A stretch of DNA of 64,000 nucleotides from DASYXZ01 sp035946625. Its GTDB lineage: Bacteria > Acidobacteriota > Terriglobia > UBA7540. Positions within the stretch are counted from its first letter, which is position 1; each line of letters starts with the position of its first letter. A program made the position numbers and the translations under genes. The notes beneath the pieces were generated by a model. That model saw only the letters and a program-made list of their open reading frames with translations, was not told the DNA's origin and made no database searches. The stretch is taken from contig DASYZE010000060.1 of the NCBI GenBank assembly GCA_035946625.1, positions 30,391 to 94,390 on the forward strand, read 5' to 3'. Shown here in pieces: positions 1-9,507 of this stretch.

Positions 1-555
1 GGTAATGCTCGCAGGGCGGCAGATACGAAAAGTATTGCCTTGCGAAATATATTGGCTTCCACCTTCCAGTTGAGGCGCGGTAAACGACTGGTAAGGGCCG
101 GTGCATTTCGTGTCGAACTTGGGATTCATGCTGGGGTCGCCGGGGGCGGTGGACGGCGTGTCGCCACACAACTTCTCCATGACATAGGTGTTTGGCGTAA
201 CCGTGGGATCAACCACCAGCCGGTAAGGCGCGTACTGTGAAGCAGCCTTCATCCGGGTCACATTCAAGTAACTGGATACGGCTGTGGCATCCGCGTGCAG
301 CCGGTAGCCCTTGATGGCGTTAAAGGCGGAGGGCAGGGCCATGGCGGTGATGATGCCCATGACGAGCAAGACCACCAGGATCTCCAAGAGCGAGAACCCT
401 GCTCCACCGATTGAGCGCCGGCTGCCGGCTCCTGTTCCAATCTCTGGCCGGATTAAGCCACCATCGCACCGGTGCAGGCTAGATTGCAATCCGTTTTCGC
501 CTGGCGTGGAACGTGCTTCAGGAAAAATCAAGTCTGCCTGACTTGCCGTATCCAA
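1..555 (-). CDS. GspH/FimT-like type II/IV pseudopilin, partial
   Basis: The reverse strand encodes a prepilin-like protein whose C-terminus lies outside the window. A type III prepilin signal is clear: GFSLLEILVVLLVMGII at about residues 53-69, with the peptidase site after Gly53, Phe+1 and Glu+5, followed by a hydrophobic helix and then NVTRMKAASQYAPYRLVVD, which is like the GspH/FimT fold. Family members are minor pseudopilins or pilins processed by PilD and assembled in the inner membrane. The start chosen is TTG at 555 because an AGGAGG lies 7 bases upstream; no ATG or GTG is available in frame. This gives an unusually long 53-residue leader (31 at least, using later TTG codons). Whether it belongs to a pilus or a secretion machine cannot be told, since its neighbours are outside the window. 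Confidence 0.8.
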   Translation of the reverse strand, partial: MDTASQADLIFPEARSTPGENGLQSSLHRCDGGLIRPEIGTGAGSRRSIGGAGFSLLEILVVLLVMGIITAMALPSAFNAIKGYRLHADATAVSSYLNVTRMKAASQYAPYRLVVDPTVTPNTYVMEKLCGDTPSTAPGDPSMNPKFDTKCTGPYQSFTAPQLEGGSQYISQGNTFRICRPASIT

Positions 556-1037
556 GATTGCGCCTCCTAAGTACTGGATGAGGTCGTACCTTGGGCGGAT
601 ATTACTATGCAATGGATGCCCTCCGCAAGGGCTTTTTGAGTGCTTGTCCAAAGCCGGTGAGGGCGCAGATGAACCCGGGGATTCTTGAGATCGAGGCATT
701 TTTCCCACTTAAAGTCCGTGCCGTGATGCGGAACGTAGGGGTACGGCTTGCCGTACCCTTTTCGCATTGCCTGCGACGCCGGAGGGTAGGGCAAGCCCTA
801 CCCCTACCTCCGGATCATGCTTGAGATTCACTTATCGACAATTCTTTGTCGATGTTTCGGCATAAGGCTCTGAATCATTACATTGTATGGCACATTTATG
901 TCCAAAGCACGGTATCGGATCTAAATGAATGAAAACAAGCCGACAATTGAGAGGATAGGCCATTGACAAGAAAATCCATTCATTTGATTTTGTAACTTTT
1001 TTACCCATGTCGGGAAGAGGTTCGATGGGTATTATGA
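556..1037. other. Gene-free spacer with an inverted repeat
   Basis: No convincing gene lies between the pseudopilin start and the end of the M20 peptidase gene. The stretch carries the 24-base inverted repeat described separately, and an AT-rich segment from about 835 to 1010. Short reading frames here have no recognisable product. Confidence 0.6.
735..807. repeat. REP-like inverted repeat (24-base arms)
   Basis: The arm at 735-758 (GTAGGGGTACGGCTTGCCGT, then ACCC) pairs with 784-807, whose reverse complement differs at only two positions. The spacer is 25 bases. The arms are themselves partly palindromic around GGCTTGCC. This is the architecture of repetitive extragenic palindromes. Confidence 0.75.
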
Positions 1038-2186
1038 TCAAACTCCGCAAAAGTCTTGGGCACATTCAACCAAGGCATCGGCACATTGTGCGATTTCAGG
1101 CAGGTTGACGTACTCAACCGTCGAATGCATACCTGCGCCACCTGGGCCAAAGAGGATACTGGCAATCCCAGCCTGGTTGAGCAGCGCCGCATCGGTCCAA
1201 AAGCTCTGCGCTCCGAATTTGGCGGAAGGTCCGACAACCTTCCTCGCGCACGCCATCAGAGTCTGCGCGATGGGAGATTCCCGCGCTGTCTCGAGAGCCA
1301 ACGCCGAGTAGCCCATGCGGATGCGAGCTCGAAATTTCCGGTCTTGATTGCAGAGATCCGATAAGATGTCGTCGAGCTCCCCCTTGAAGATTGAAGCGTC
1401 TTCTCCGGGGAGCAGCCGACGCTCCACGCTAAGCAGGCACCGGGCAGGATAGCTGGACAATTCCTGCCCTCCCGAAACGATGGAAGCGTGAACTGATCCA
1501 TGTCCAAGGAGGGGATGCGGGGGACGCTGCTCCAATTCCTTTTGAAGGATTTCAATCCCGCCCAGCACGCGGCCCATCATGGCGATAGCATCGAGCCCCT
1601 CCTGAGGCCGGCTGCCATGGGCGGCTTTTCCCAAACTCTCGATCTCCGCCCACACAAACCCCTTGTGCGCGGTCGCCACTTCGAGCCCGGTAGGCTCCAT
1701 CACTATGGCGGCGTCGGTGGTGATTTCTTCGAGCAAAGCGCGCGTGCCCAAACTTTTGTATTCCTCGTCCGCCACCGCCGCTATCAAAACGTCACCGCGC
1801 AATCGAGGACCTTCCGCCAGGACTGCGGCCGCCATCAGCGCGGCGGCGATTCCGCCCTTCATGTCCTGGGCGCCGCGGCCATAGAGCCGATTGTTCTTAA
1901 TCTCCGCTGAAAACGGGGCTTCCATGCCGGCCACGCCCACCGTGTCCAAATGGCCGTTGAGCATCAAACTTCTTCCGCCGCCGCGGCCGCGCAAAACCCC
2001 CACTATGTTGGCGCGCCCATGCCCCAACTTCCGGATGCGAGTCTTCAATCCTGCCAGGCGGAGGAAGTCCGCCACCCAGGCAGCGATCTTTGCTTCGCCG
2101 CTCCCTCCGGGCACCAGCTCCGGATTGATGGATTCAATTTTTACCAGGTCGGCCAGGATATCCGCCACCCGGTTGCGGTCATTCAT
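1038..2186 (-). CDS. M20-family amidohydrolase (ArgE/DapE type)
   Basis: A cytoplasmic di-zinc deacylase/peptidase of 382 residues, near the usual length for ArgE/DapE/CPG2 proteins. The metal site is visible: NGHLDTV (His79, Asp81), GAQDMKGG (bridging Asp108), ADEEY (catalytic Glu141 and Glu142), MEPTG (Glu164) and a late GMHSTVEYVN histidine. The dimerisation lid domain lies between about residues 170 and 290. The family removes N-acyl groups from amino acids or cleaves small peptides; the substrate cannot be read from sequence. The ATG lies 23 bases after the stop of the propeller-membrane gene on the same strand, so the two are probably co-transcribed. The spacing does not favour arginine or lysine biosynthesis, since no such genes adjoin. 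Confidence 0.88.
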   Translation of the reverse strand: MNDRNRVADILADLVKIESINPELVPGGSGEAKIAAWVADFLRLAGLKTRIRKLGHGRANIVGVLRGRGGGRSLMLNGHLDTVGVAGMEAPFSAEIKNNRLYGRGAQDMKGGIAAALMAAAVLAEGPRLRGDVLIAAVADEEYKSLGTRALLEEITTDAAIVMEPTGLEVATAHKGFVWAEIESLGKAAHGSRPQEGLDAIAMMGRVLGGIEILQKELEQRPPHPLLGHGSVHASIVSGGQELSSYPARCLLSVERRLLPGEDASIFKGELDDILSDLCNQDRKFRARIRMGYSALALETARESPIAQTLMACARKVVGPSAKFGAQSFWTDAALLNQAGIASILFGPGGAGMHSTVEYVNLPEIAQCADALVECAQDFCGV

Positions 2187-2209
2187 GTTGAAATCTTATT
2201 CCAATCTGG

Positions 2210-4084
2210 TCAGAAAATGTGCAACAACTCGAGTCCCGCGAGCGCCGCCAGAGGAGCCGCCATGGCCATTATCGCCCAGCGAAACTGCTTCGGCGCACCA
2301 CAGGCGGGCGGATGGAAATGATGGTGGAGGAAGGCGAAGAGCGTGGAGAGTGGAATAACAAAACCTGCAATATAGTAAACCCAGGGCAGTATCGGAAAGG
2401 AAGCCATCGACTCTCCTGAAACATTAAAAGCCCACAAGGTGCCCAGCAGGGGCAGGCACTCCGCTGCGTACAGGACGAGCTTGAGTTTTGTTCGGTCTGC
2501 CAGAAACTGATTTCCTTCGGGAAAGACAAACACAAAATGCAAAAAAGAAGGGGGCAGAATAGCAAGAGCGAGGATGAGGCAAATGAGCTGGCCTTGGAGC
2601 AAGGCAAAACGAAAACTGGTGACGGTCATCACTTTCGCCGTCAAGATTGCACCGACTAAGTTCCACCGAGATCCGTGAAAGAAGTCGATGACGGTGTAGT
2701 TCGCGTTCAGGCTGGCAAACAGAACCATCAGAATCAGCGCGAGAATGTAAAGCGCCCGGGAGGGCGAACTTTGCGGCATCCTTAACATGTAAAACGCCAG
2801 CGCGCCATAAAGCAGGGCGCCCAGGAGGGTGATGGCTTGCAATCGCATTGATCGAAATAGGTCTTCCCCTTCAGTGGGAAAGACAAACTTGGAAAATTTC
2901 CTGGATTGCGGCTCGTAGAGACCGTAGCGGACTCGCATGTAGTCATCGCGGGACATCGAGATCAGGCCATCCCGGGTCTGCACCTCCGGCCGGAGGAGGG
3001 CGCGGCCCATGGGCGTGCTGGAGCGCCCGGCGACATCCTCCTGCTGCCAGCCCCATTGCAATTTCAACCAGTCGCGAATCGACTGCCACGCACCAAACGG
3101 CGGCCGGAGGAGGTCAACCCGATAAAAATAGCTTTCCCCATCAGCGGAGAAAAAACCGCCGGGTTCGGCGTGATCGAGAATGAGGTGGTCGGTGGATTCC
3201 GTCAGGTCATGCGCGACGATCGCATCCGAACTTTCCCCGCGCTGGTAGTAGATTTGATGGCCATCCTCCGACCATAAGAACCATGAAACCTTGCTCGGGG
3301 GAGGCAGCGTCCAGACACTTTGGCCGGTTTGCGCGTCGATCACGGAGTGAAGAGGCGGAGGCAAATAAATTTTTGTCCCGTCAGGTGACAATCGCGGCCG
3401 CTCTAGGGGAGAAATACGCCAGCTCTGCTCTCCCCTGGCCAATTGCTGAAGGTTGCCGCTCTGGATTTCCACTCGGTCCAATACAACCGCAGGCCCGACG
3501 CCGTTCAAGAAAAACAATAATCCGCTGCCCGGTGACCAGAACAACGGTAAGGGCCTTTCAAAACGGAATCCCGCGGGAAATGGCACCGCTGCCCGGCGCG
3601 TTTGCAGGAAATCGTAAATTGAGATTCCTCCCCCATCCGATTGCCACGGAACATAGGCAATCTTCGTCCCGTCCGTGGACCACAGGGGGGCGGCGTGTGC
3701 ATACCTCAAATATTTGACCGGAAGAAAGCGGCCATCGCTATTCGCGATCAGCGCGGCATAATTATAATTTGCATTGACCACGGCCAGGTCCCCGGCGTTG
3801 GACCAGGAAATGGTTCCGGCCATCATGACGAAGCGCGCCACTTCCTGTCCGCGCACGGTAGATATGATCAATTCCTCCGAACCCCTCGAAACCATGCGCG
3901 GGACATCGGTCGAATCAAAGTAAGCAAAATACTTCCCGTCAGGAGAAGGAATGGGTTGGCGGGAATTCAACTGAGCCGACAGATCGACCCAGGTCAGGAG
4001 GGCCACCAGCACGACCGCTGCCGCCCCTCCACCGATGGAGACGGGCCGCGAAAAGCGCGCCCGCTCGATTTTGGAGCTCATCAT
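2210..4084 (-). CDS. Periplasmic WD40/TolB-like propeller fused to polytopic membrane domain
   Basis: A 624-residue protein. Residues about 15-35 form a signal anchor (a stretch such as GGGAAAVVLVALLTWV). Residues about 45-390 carry TolB/WD40-like repeats (PSPDGKYFAYF, WSTDGTKIAYVPW, LSPDGTKIYLPP, WSEDGHQIYYQ). From about 410 to the end there are roughly seven hydrophobic segments, including LHFVFVFPEGN, a motif like the membrane sensor part of some acidobacterial histidine kinases; no kinase or other output domain follows. Function is unknown: it may be a sensor or a scaffold. It precedes the M20 hydrolase gene and is divergent from the penicillin acylase gene with a 178-base shared upstream region. 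The domain assignment is by eye; the order of the two parts is certain. Confidence 0.7.
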   Translation of the reverse strand: MMSSKIERARFSRPVSIGGGAAAVVLVALLTWVDLSAQLNSRQPIPSPDGKYFAYFDSTDVPRMVSRGSEELIISTVRGQEVARFVMMAGTISWSNAGDLAVVNANYNYAALIANSDGRFLPVKYLRYAHAAPLWSTDGTKIAYVPWQSDGGGISIYDFLQTRRAAVPFPAGFRFERPLPLFWSPGSGLLFFLNGVGPAVVLDRVEIQSGNLQQLARGEQSWRISPLERPRLSPDGTKIYLPPPLHSVIDAQTGQSVWTLPPPSKVSWFLWSEDGHQIYYQRGESSDAIVAHDLTESTDHLILDHAEPGGFFSADGESYFYRVDLLRPPFGAWQSIRDWLKLQWGWQQEDVAGRSSTPMGRALLRPEVQTRDGLISMSRDDYMRVRYGLYEPQSRKFSKFVFPTEGEDLFRSMRLQAITLLGALLYGALAFYMLRMPQSSPSRALYILALILMVLFASLNANYTVIDFFHGSRWNLVGAILTAKVMTVTSFRFALLQGQLICLILALAILPPSFLHFVFVFPEGNQFLADRTKLKLVLYAAECLPLLGTLWAFNVSGESMASFPILPWVYYIAGFVIPLSTLFAFLHHHFHPPACGAPKQFRWAIMAMAAPLAALAGLELLHIF

Positions 4085-4262
4085 TTTACTTTCTCGATGG
4101 TAACTGGATTATAGCATGTGATGTCAAGGGGGTAAACAGCGCGGCAACTGGGAAGGCGACAAACCTGGAAGGCATGGTTGCCCAGCTTCACAATTTCGAG
4201 TACTATCCTTCGGTCTGCTCATCGGCAGAGATTATTTTTCGTGATCCGGTACGCCTCGCTCC

Positions 4263-6704
4263 ATGGGAACAACTGCGGAAACAACATCCCTGAGCAACCA
4301 CAAAGGTCCACGCCGCAAAATTCCATTCTTGCTTCGCCTGGTGATTTATCTCATCATCCTGGGCCTGGTGGTCCTGGCGGCCGCCGCAGGTCTTGCCTAC
4401 CGGCGGGTGCAACAGAGTTTGCCGCAACTGGATGGCGCGATCCGGGTGCAGGGACTCGCGAACAAAGTGGAAGTAAGAAGAGACGCGCGCGGCGTGCCCC
4501 ACCTGCGCGCCCAATCCCTGGAAGATTTGGTCTTTGCCCAGGGCTACGTAACCGCGCAGGACCGCTTATGGCAAATGGACCTCAGCCGGCGCCTGGCGTT
4601 CGGGGAGCTCGCTGAGATTTTCGGCGAGGGTTTGCTGCCCAGGGATATTGAAAATCGCACTCTGGGCTTCCGCCAGGTCGCTCAGCGCGCGGTGGAGGAA
4701 ATGGACCCTGATACAAAAAGGCTGATCGGCGCCTACACCCGGGGTGTCAACGCCTTCATCCAGTCTCACAAAGATTCCCTTCCAATCGAGTTTTCGCTTC
4801 TCCGCTACCAGCCGGGCCCATGGGAACCGGCCGATTCTTTCGGCATCGCTTTGAACATGGCCAAGGCCCTCAATCTCACCTGGCCCGACGAGTTGATGCG
4901 GGAACGCATTCGCTCCCGAGTTTCGCCGGAACTCTACGCTGACCTGTTTCCGGACCGCTCGCCGCTCGACCACCCGGTGGCGGAACCGGTTCCGGCACCC
5001 GCGACGCCTCCCCAACATAGCCGCATCGAGCTGCCGCCCGGGCAGGAGTCACTCGATCCCATACTGGTTTCGTTGCTGCCAGCGTGCGGCGAATCTTGTG
5101 TGGGCCTGGGAAGCAACAACTGGGTGCTCAACGGGACTCACACCCAATCCGGAAAGCCCCTGCTCGCCAATGATCCCCACCTGGGCCACACCGTTCCGAG
5201 CGTCTGGTACATGATTCACTTGAAGGCACCCGGCCTCGATGTTTCCGGAGTGACCTTTGCCGGCCTGCCCCTGGTGGTGATCGGACACAACCAACGAATC
5301 GCCTGGGGGATGACCAATACCGGCCCGGATGTGCAGGACCTCTACCAGGAAAGTTTCAATTTGCGCGACCCCAACACATATCTCCATGATGGTGAATGGG
5401 TGAACGCCGAGATCAGAAAAGAAACCATCAAAGTCCACCAGAGCGACGATTATGTGTTGACGGTGCGAACCACCCGACACGGCCCGGTGATCTCGCACGA
5501 TGGCAACCGCGACCTGGCTTTGAGATGGACGGCGCTTGAGCCGCACGCCCTCCGCTTCCCGTTTCTGAAAATCGACCGGGCGCAAAACTGGTCTGAGTTC
5601 GTTGACGCGCTCCATGACTTCACCGGCCCCATGCAAAACTTCGTTTATGCGGATGTGGATGGCAACATCGGTTATTACGCTGCGGCCTGGGTGCCCGTGC
5701 GAGCGCAGGGTGATGGGTCCGTGCCCAGCATCGGCTCCACGGACGACTACGATTGGACGGGCTATATTCCATTTGAAAGCCTGCCTCACTCCTACAATCC
5801 GCACAGCGGCATCATTGCCACCGCGAACGCGCGCGTCGTCCCGGATGACTATCCGTATTTCATCACCCATAAATGGGATCCGGGGTATAGGATCGCGCGT
5901 ATTTATCAATTGCTCGAAGCAAAGAATAAATTCACAGTCGGGGAAATGCTGCGAGTGCAAACCGACATCCACTCGCTTTTGGATGAGTGGCTGGCGAAGC
6001 AACTCTTGAGTGCCGCCCAGGCGCGCCCACCTTCGAATCCGGACGCGCAGTACGCCTTGACCCAACTGAAAAGTTGGGACGATGAAGCGCGCGCCGATTC
6101 GGCGGCGACCCTGGTTTGCGAGGTCACTCGCAAGGCGCTGCTGGAAAGAATTCTCAGACCAAAATTGGGCGACGATTTTTCCGGGTATGCGTGGTCCATG
6201 AGTTCGATTTTTCTCCAAAATGTTTTGAGCAACCATTGGACTCGCTGGCTGCCGCCGGGTGATGCGGATTTTAACGTCACGCTCACGGCGAGCCTGGAAG
6301 AAGGCGTGGAGGGGATTCCGGGGTTGGTCGGGTCAAAGACTCGGGATGACTGGCAATGGGGCAAAACCATTCCTCTTACTTTCAGGCATCCCTTGAGCAG
6401 CAGTTTGCCGCTGGTGGGGCGTTACTTAAATGTGGGTCCCGTGCCCCAGGCGGGGACGCAGACCACGGTGAAGCAGACGACGCCGACCCTGGGTCCATCC
6501 ATGCGCATGGTGGTGGATTTTTCCGATTTCGATAACTCAGTCCAGAATATTACGCTGGGCGAGTCAGGCCAGGCGTTGAGTCCCTACTACAAGGACCAGT
6601 TCGACGCCTGGTATAACGGGCGCAGCTTCCCCATGCTCTTCAGCGACCATGAGGTGGAAAACGGGACAAGACATCTGTTGGTCCTCGACCCGGCCGGCCG
6701 CTGA
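4263..6704 (+). CDS. Penicillin acylase family Ntn-hydrolase
   Basis: An 813-residue member of the penicillin amidase/acylase family (Ntn hydrolases that cleave amide bonds of beta-lactams or acyl-homoserine lactones and mature by self-cleavage). A membrane anchor lies at about residues 22-43 (LLRLVIYLIILGLVVLAAAA), so the enzyme is probably periplasmic. The alpha part contains GVPHLRAQSLEDLVFAQGYV; the predicted autocatalytic site is before Ser284 in GLGSNNWVL, followed by the beta-chain hallmarks PLLANDPHLG and NQRIAWGMTNTGPDVQDLY. Length fits an unprocessed precursor. It stands alone on the plus strand, 100 bases before the M61 peptidase gene. Natural substrate unknown; quorum-signal or peptide amide cleavage are both possible. 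Confidence 0.92.
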   Translation: MGTTAETTSLSNHKGPRRKIPFLLRLVIYLIILGLVVLAAAAGLAYRRVQQSLPQLDGAIRVQGLANKVEVRRDARGVPHLRAQSLEDLVFAQGYVTAQDRLWQMDLSRRLAFGELAEIFGEGLLPRDIENRTLGFRQVAQRAVEEMDPDTKRLIGAYTRGVNAFIQSHKDSLPIEFSLLRYQPGPWEPADSFGIALNMAKALNLTWPDELMRERIRSRVSPELYADLFPDRSPLDHPVAEPVPAPATPPQHSRIELPPGQESLDPILVSLLPACGESCVGLGSNNWVLNGTHTQSGKPLLANDPHLGHTVPSVWYMIHLKAPGLDVSGVTFAGLPLVVIGHNQRIAWGMTNTGPDVQDLYQESFNLRDPNTYLHDGEWVNAEIRKETIKVHQSDDYVLTVRTTRHGPVISHDGNRDLALRWTALEPHALRFPFLKIDRAQNWSEFVDALHDFTGPMQNFVYADVDGNIGYYAAAWVPVRAQGDGSVPSIGSTDDYDWTGYIPFESLPHSYNPHSGIIATANARVVPDDYPYFITHKWDPGYRIARIYQLLEAKNKFTVGEMLRVQTDIHSLLDEWLAKQLLSAAQARPPSNPDAQYALTQLKSWDDEARADSAATLVCEVTRKALLERILRPKLGDDFSGYAWSMSSIFLQNVLSNHWTRWLPPGDADFNVTLTASLEEGVEGIPGLVGSKTRDDWQWGKTIPLTFRHPLSSSLPLVGRYLNVGPVPQAGTQTTVKQTTPTLGPSMRMVVDFSDFDNSVQNITLGESGQALSPYYKDQFDAWYNGRSFPMLFSDHEVENGTRHLLVLDPAGR

Positions 6705-6804
6705 TTCTTCCGATGGGAAACGTCGCATCCCGGGTCTTGGAAATCTTCTCCTCCTAATGGTCGGGGGAAAAAGTCGGGCAATTACGCCCTGACTTTCCGA
6801 AATT

Positions 6805-8775
6805 ATGCGCCGCGGTGTCTGGCGGCGGAAAGGCTGGAGGAAAAACTTGGGCTATCGATTTCCATTTCGCTGGTCAGCCAGTTCATTTTGGCTACTTCTT
6901 TTATTATTCGCACCCTCTTTGGTTGCGTTGCCCGCCGCGGGCCAAACTGTGCCGCCGTTGGAGTTGAATTACCATTTGCGCCTGGCACGCCCCACCACCC
7001 ACCTGGTGGAAGTCCAGATTGATGTGGCCAGAGTGACTTCGCCCTCCCTCGATTTTGTCTTGCCCGCCTGGTCCCCGGGCCGCTATGCCATTTATGATTT
7101 CGCCAAGAACGTCCAGGAGTTTGAGGCGCTGGACGGGCAAGGGCGGGCTCTCGAATGGACTCAGCGCGACAAGCAAACCTGGCACGTGGACACCCCTGCC
7201 CGCGCAGGCGGCGTCCGGGTGCGCTACCGGGTATATGCCAATGACCTGAATGGCTCGTTTTCTCAATTCGATTCCACCCATTTGAATTTGAATGGCGCCT
7301 CGGTTTATATGTACGTGGAAGGGCACAAGGCGGATTCCCTCACCCTCACTCTGGAAGATTTACCCGACGAGGCGCCGGCATGGAAAATAATCAGCGGGTT
7401 TTCACCTTCCACCGAGCAAAAGACATTCTCTGTGCCCAGCTATGACCGTTTGATTGACACGCCGCTGGAATTGTGCGGGGAGTGCCAGCTCGATGAGTTT
7501 CGAGACCACGACAAGACTTTTCGTGTGCTCATCCATAATTACACGGCGGAAGAGATTGATGCCAGGGACGCCGCCAACGCCCCCACGGCCGTGCTGATGA
7601 CCGGAATCACGGATCAACTGAAAAAAATCGTGCACTCTGAAATGGCGATGATGCCCGCCCCCGATTTTGATACTTACACTTTCATCTTCCACTTTGCGCC
7701 TGAAATTTCGCTTGGCGATGGCATGGAGCATTTGAATTCCACCCAGATCATCACGCGCGGATCTCTGGATGTGGAGACGGCTCAGGACGCGGTGGAAACC
7801 GCCGCGCACGAGTTTTTTCACCTTTGGAACGTGAAGCGATTGCGCCCTGCCGCGCTTGGCCCCTTTGACTATACGAAGGAAAATTACACCCGCTCGCTGT
7901 GGTTTGCCGAGGGCGTCACCAGCTATTATGCCTACGTCCAGCTTCTGCGCTCCGGCATCTGGAGTCGCGAAGTTTTTCTCAATCACCTGGCGGATGAAAT
8001 CCGCACGCTGGAATTGGAGCCTGGCCGCGAACTGATGTCCGCTGAAAGTTCCAGCTTCCATGCCTGGTTTTATGACCGCGCGCCGCAAATGCAGGAGACT
8101 AATTTCCCCAACTCCACCATCTCCTACTACAACAAAGGCGCGTTGCTCGGGATGCTGCTGGACCTTGAAATTCGCTCGCGCACTCACGGGAGGAAATCTC
8201 TGGACGATCTCATGCGTTCACTGTACCAGAGTTTCTATGCAGCGCCTCCTGCCACAATATACGGGCCCGGGCACGGCTACGAGGAGAAGGATTTACTCGA
8301 AGCGACGAACGCCCTGACGGGAAGCGACTTCACCGAGTTCTTCAACAAATACGTGGCCGGGACGGAACCGCTTCCCTGCGCGCAGACGCTGGCGCTTGCC
8401 GGCCTGGAGCTGCAGACAAGCGTCGCTTCTGATGCGACCCCTTGGATTGGCATTTCCGCCCAACAGGAAGACCGCGGATTGCGCATCACCTCTGTGCGTC
8501 CGGGAAGCGGGGCCGATCTGGGGGGATTAAGCGCGGGCGATCTTCTGCTGAACGTGGATGAGCTATCTCTGGCCACCACGGCGCTGAAAGACCGGCTGAA
8601 GATCTACCCCCCCGGCGCCGAAGTCCCTTTCACCGTCGAACGGCACAACCGGCGGGAGAGAATCACAGTGAAACTGTCCGCTCCGGTGAAAGATCAATAT
8701 TCGATTGATGAGTTGCCGGCGGCCACCGCCGAGCAAAAAGCAATCGGTGACGCCTGGTTGCATGTTGAGGACTGA
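6805..8775 (+). CDS. M61 family glycyl aminopeptidase with PDZ domain
   Basis: A 656-residue exported zinc peptidase. Residues about 27-46 form a signal peptide (SSFWLLLLLFAPSLVALPA, cleavage near AAGQ). The N-terminal beta domain has the conserved PAWSPGRYAIYDFAKNVQEF; the zinc motif HEFFHLWNVKR begins at His335, with the downstream glutamate in WFAEGVTSYY. A C-terminal PDZ domain (about residues 520-610) has the LRITSVRPGSGADLGGLSAGD signature. These are standard features of peptidase family M61, which trims N-terminal Gly/Ala from peptides, in the periplasm when exported. It follows the penicillin acylase gene on the same strand and may share its transcript. Confidence 0.9.
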   Translation: MRRGVWRRKGWRKNLGYRFPFRWSASSFWLLLLLFAPSLVALPAAGQTVPPLELNYHLRLARPTTHLVEVQIDVARVTSPSLDFVLPAWSPGRYAIYDFAKNVQEFEALDGQGRALEWTQRDKQTWHVDTPARAGGVRVRYRVYANDLNGSFSQFDSTHLNLNGASVYMYVEGHKADSLTLTLEDLPDEAPAWKIISGFSPSTEQKTFSVPSYDRLIDTPLELCGECQLDEFRDHDKTFRVLIHNYTAEEIDARDAANAPTAVLMTGITDQLKKIVHSEMAMMPAPDFDTYTFIFHFAPEISLGDGMEHLNSTQIITRGSLDVETAQDAVETAAHEFFHLWNVKRLRPAALGPFDYTKENYTRSLWFAEGVTSYYAYVQLLRSGIWSREVFLNHLADEIRTLELEPGRELMSAESSSFHAWFYDRAPQMQETNFPNSTISYYNKGALLGMLLDLEIRSRTHGRKSLDDLMRSLYQSFYAAPPATIYGPGHGYEEKDLLEATNALTGSDFTEFFNKYVAGTEPLPCAQTLALAGLELQTSVASDATPWIGISAQQEDRGLRITSVRPGSGADLGGLSAGDLLLNVDELSLATTALKDRLKIYPPGAEVPFTVERHNRRERITVKLSAPVKDQYSIDELPAATAEQKAIGDAWLHVED

Positions 8776-9507
8776 AGAGGAAAGAATTTTGGCGGATCAA
8801 TTTCAGCCCCTGGCCTGACGACGCCGCGCCACACCATCGGAGTAGATTGGTTGAGCCTGTCTCTGGAGGCGAGAGAAAGCGCATTAAGAATCCCAGGAAT
8901 TGCCTGCACGCGCCATTTGGCTCTTGCGGAGGCAAAACCAACCCAAATTTCTAGCCCATTTTCCCGCCCGCCTATTGGGTATCGCCATTTTTATCAAGAC
9001 GATACGCGCAAAGCCAAAAAGCCGCAGTATGGTAAGTCACTTTGAATTAGTAAGCATCCCTTGGCAGAGCCGGGGGGCTTTAGTCTGTGAGCCACTCTGT
9101 GCGGCTGCGAGGTCGCTAACGCGGCCCCACAAAACCACGGGGTATGGTGTTGCGAGCGCTGGGCAACCGATTCTCAAGCTCCCCCAGCTTTCTCGGCGCC
9201 TCCCAAGTCCGGCACGTTTATGCAAGTCTCAAAGTGTACAGGCAGCGAAAGTGCCGGGACCTGTTGCGCTAAAGAATATGCATCTTGGTGAGCCCCCGAC
9301 TGCGTACTGCCGGAATTGTCAAACCTTTACTGCCTCCCCGCCCAAGCCGGGGGACCTCCCAAATGAATTAGTTTCGGATGCTGCTTGAGATGGGATTATT
9401 GAATATCATGCAGACACACCCCAGGGTCTGAAGTTGCCAAACTCTGCGCTACCAGCTGCCGGGAAATCATGCCGAAATTCCGGAGGAGGTGCAAAATGAG
9501 CACGGTA
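8776..9507. other. 732-base stretch without a recognised gene
   Basis: This lies between the convergent ends of the M61 peptidase and phosphoesterase genes. Open frames exist on both strands (the longest plus-strand frame runs 8900-9388) but none has a ribosome site, a domain or a protein-like composition that I recognise. The GC-rich block at 9065-9360 may be decayed coding or mobile DNA, but I could not identify a source. Confidence 0.5.

Noticed and set aside
5049..6236. A 395-codon minus-strand frame inside the penicillin acylase gene
   Set aside because: It is opposite an unmistakable Ntn hydrolase and has no family similarity; long antisense frames are common in GC-rich DNA.
8900..9388. 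A plus-strand frame of 162 codons between the M61 and phosphoesterase genes
   Set aside because: No ribosome site, no domain, unusual composition, and overlapping frames on both strands; treated as non-coding.
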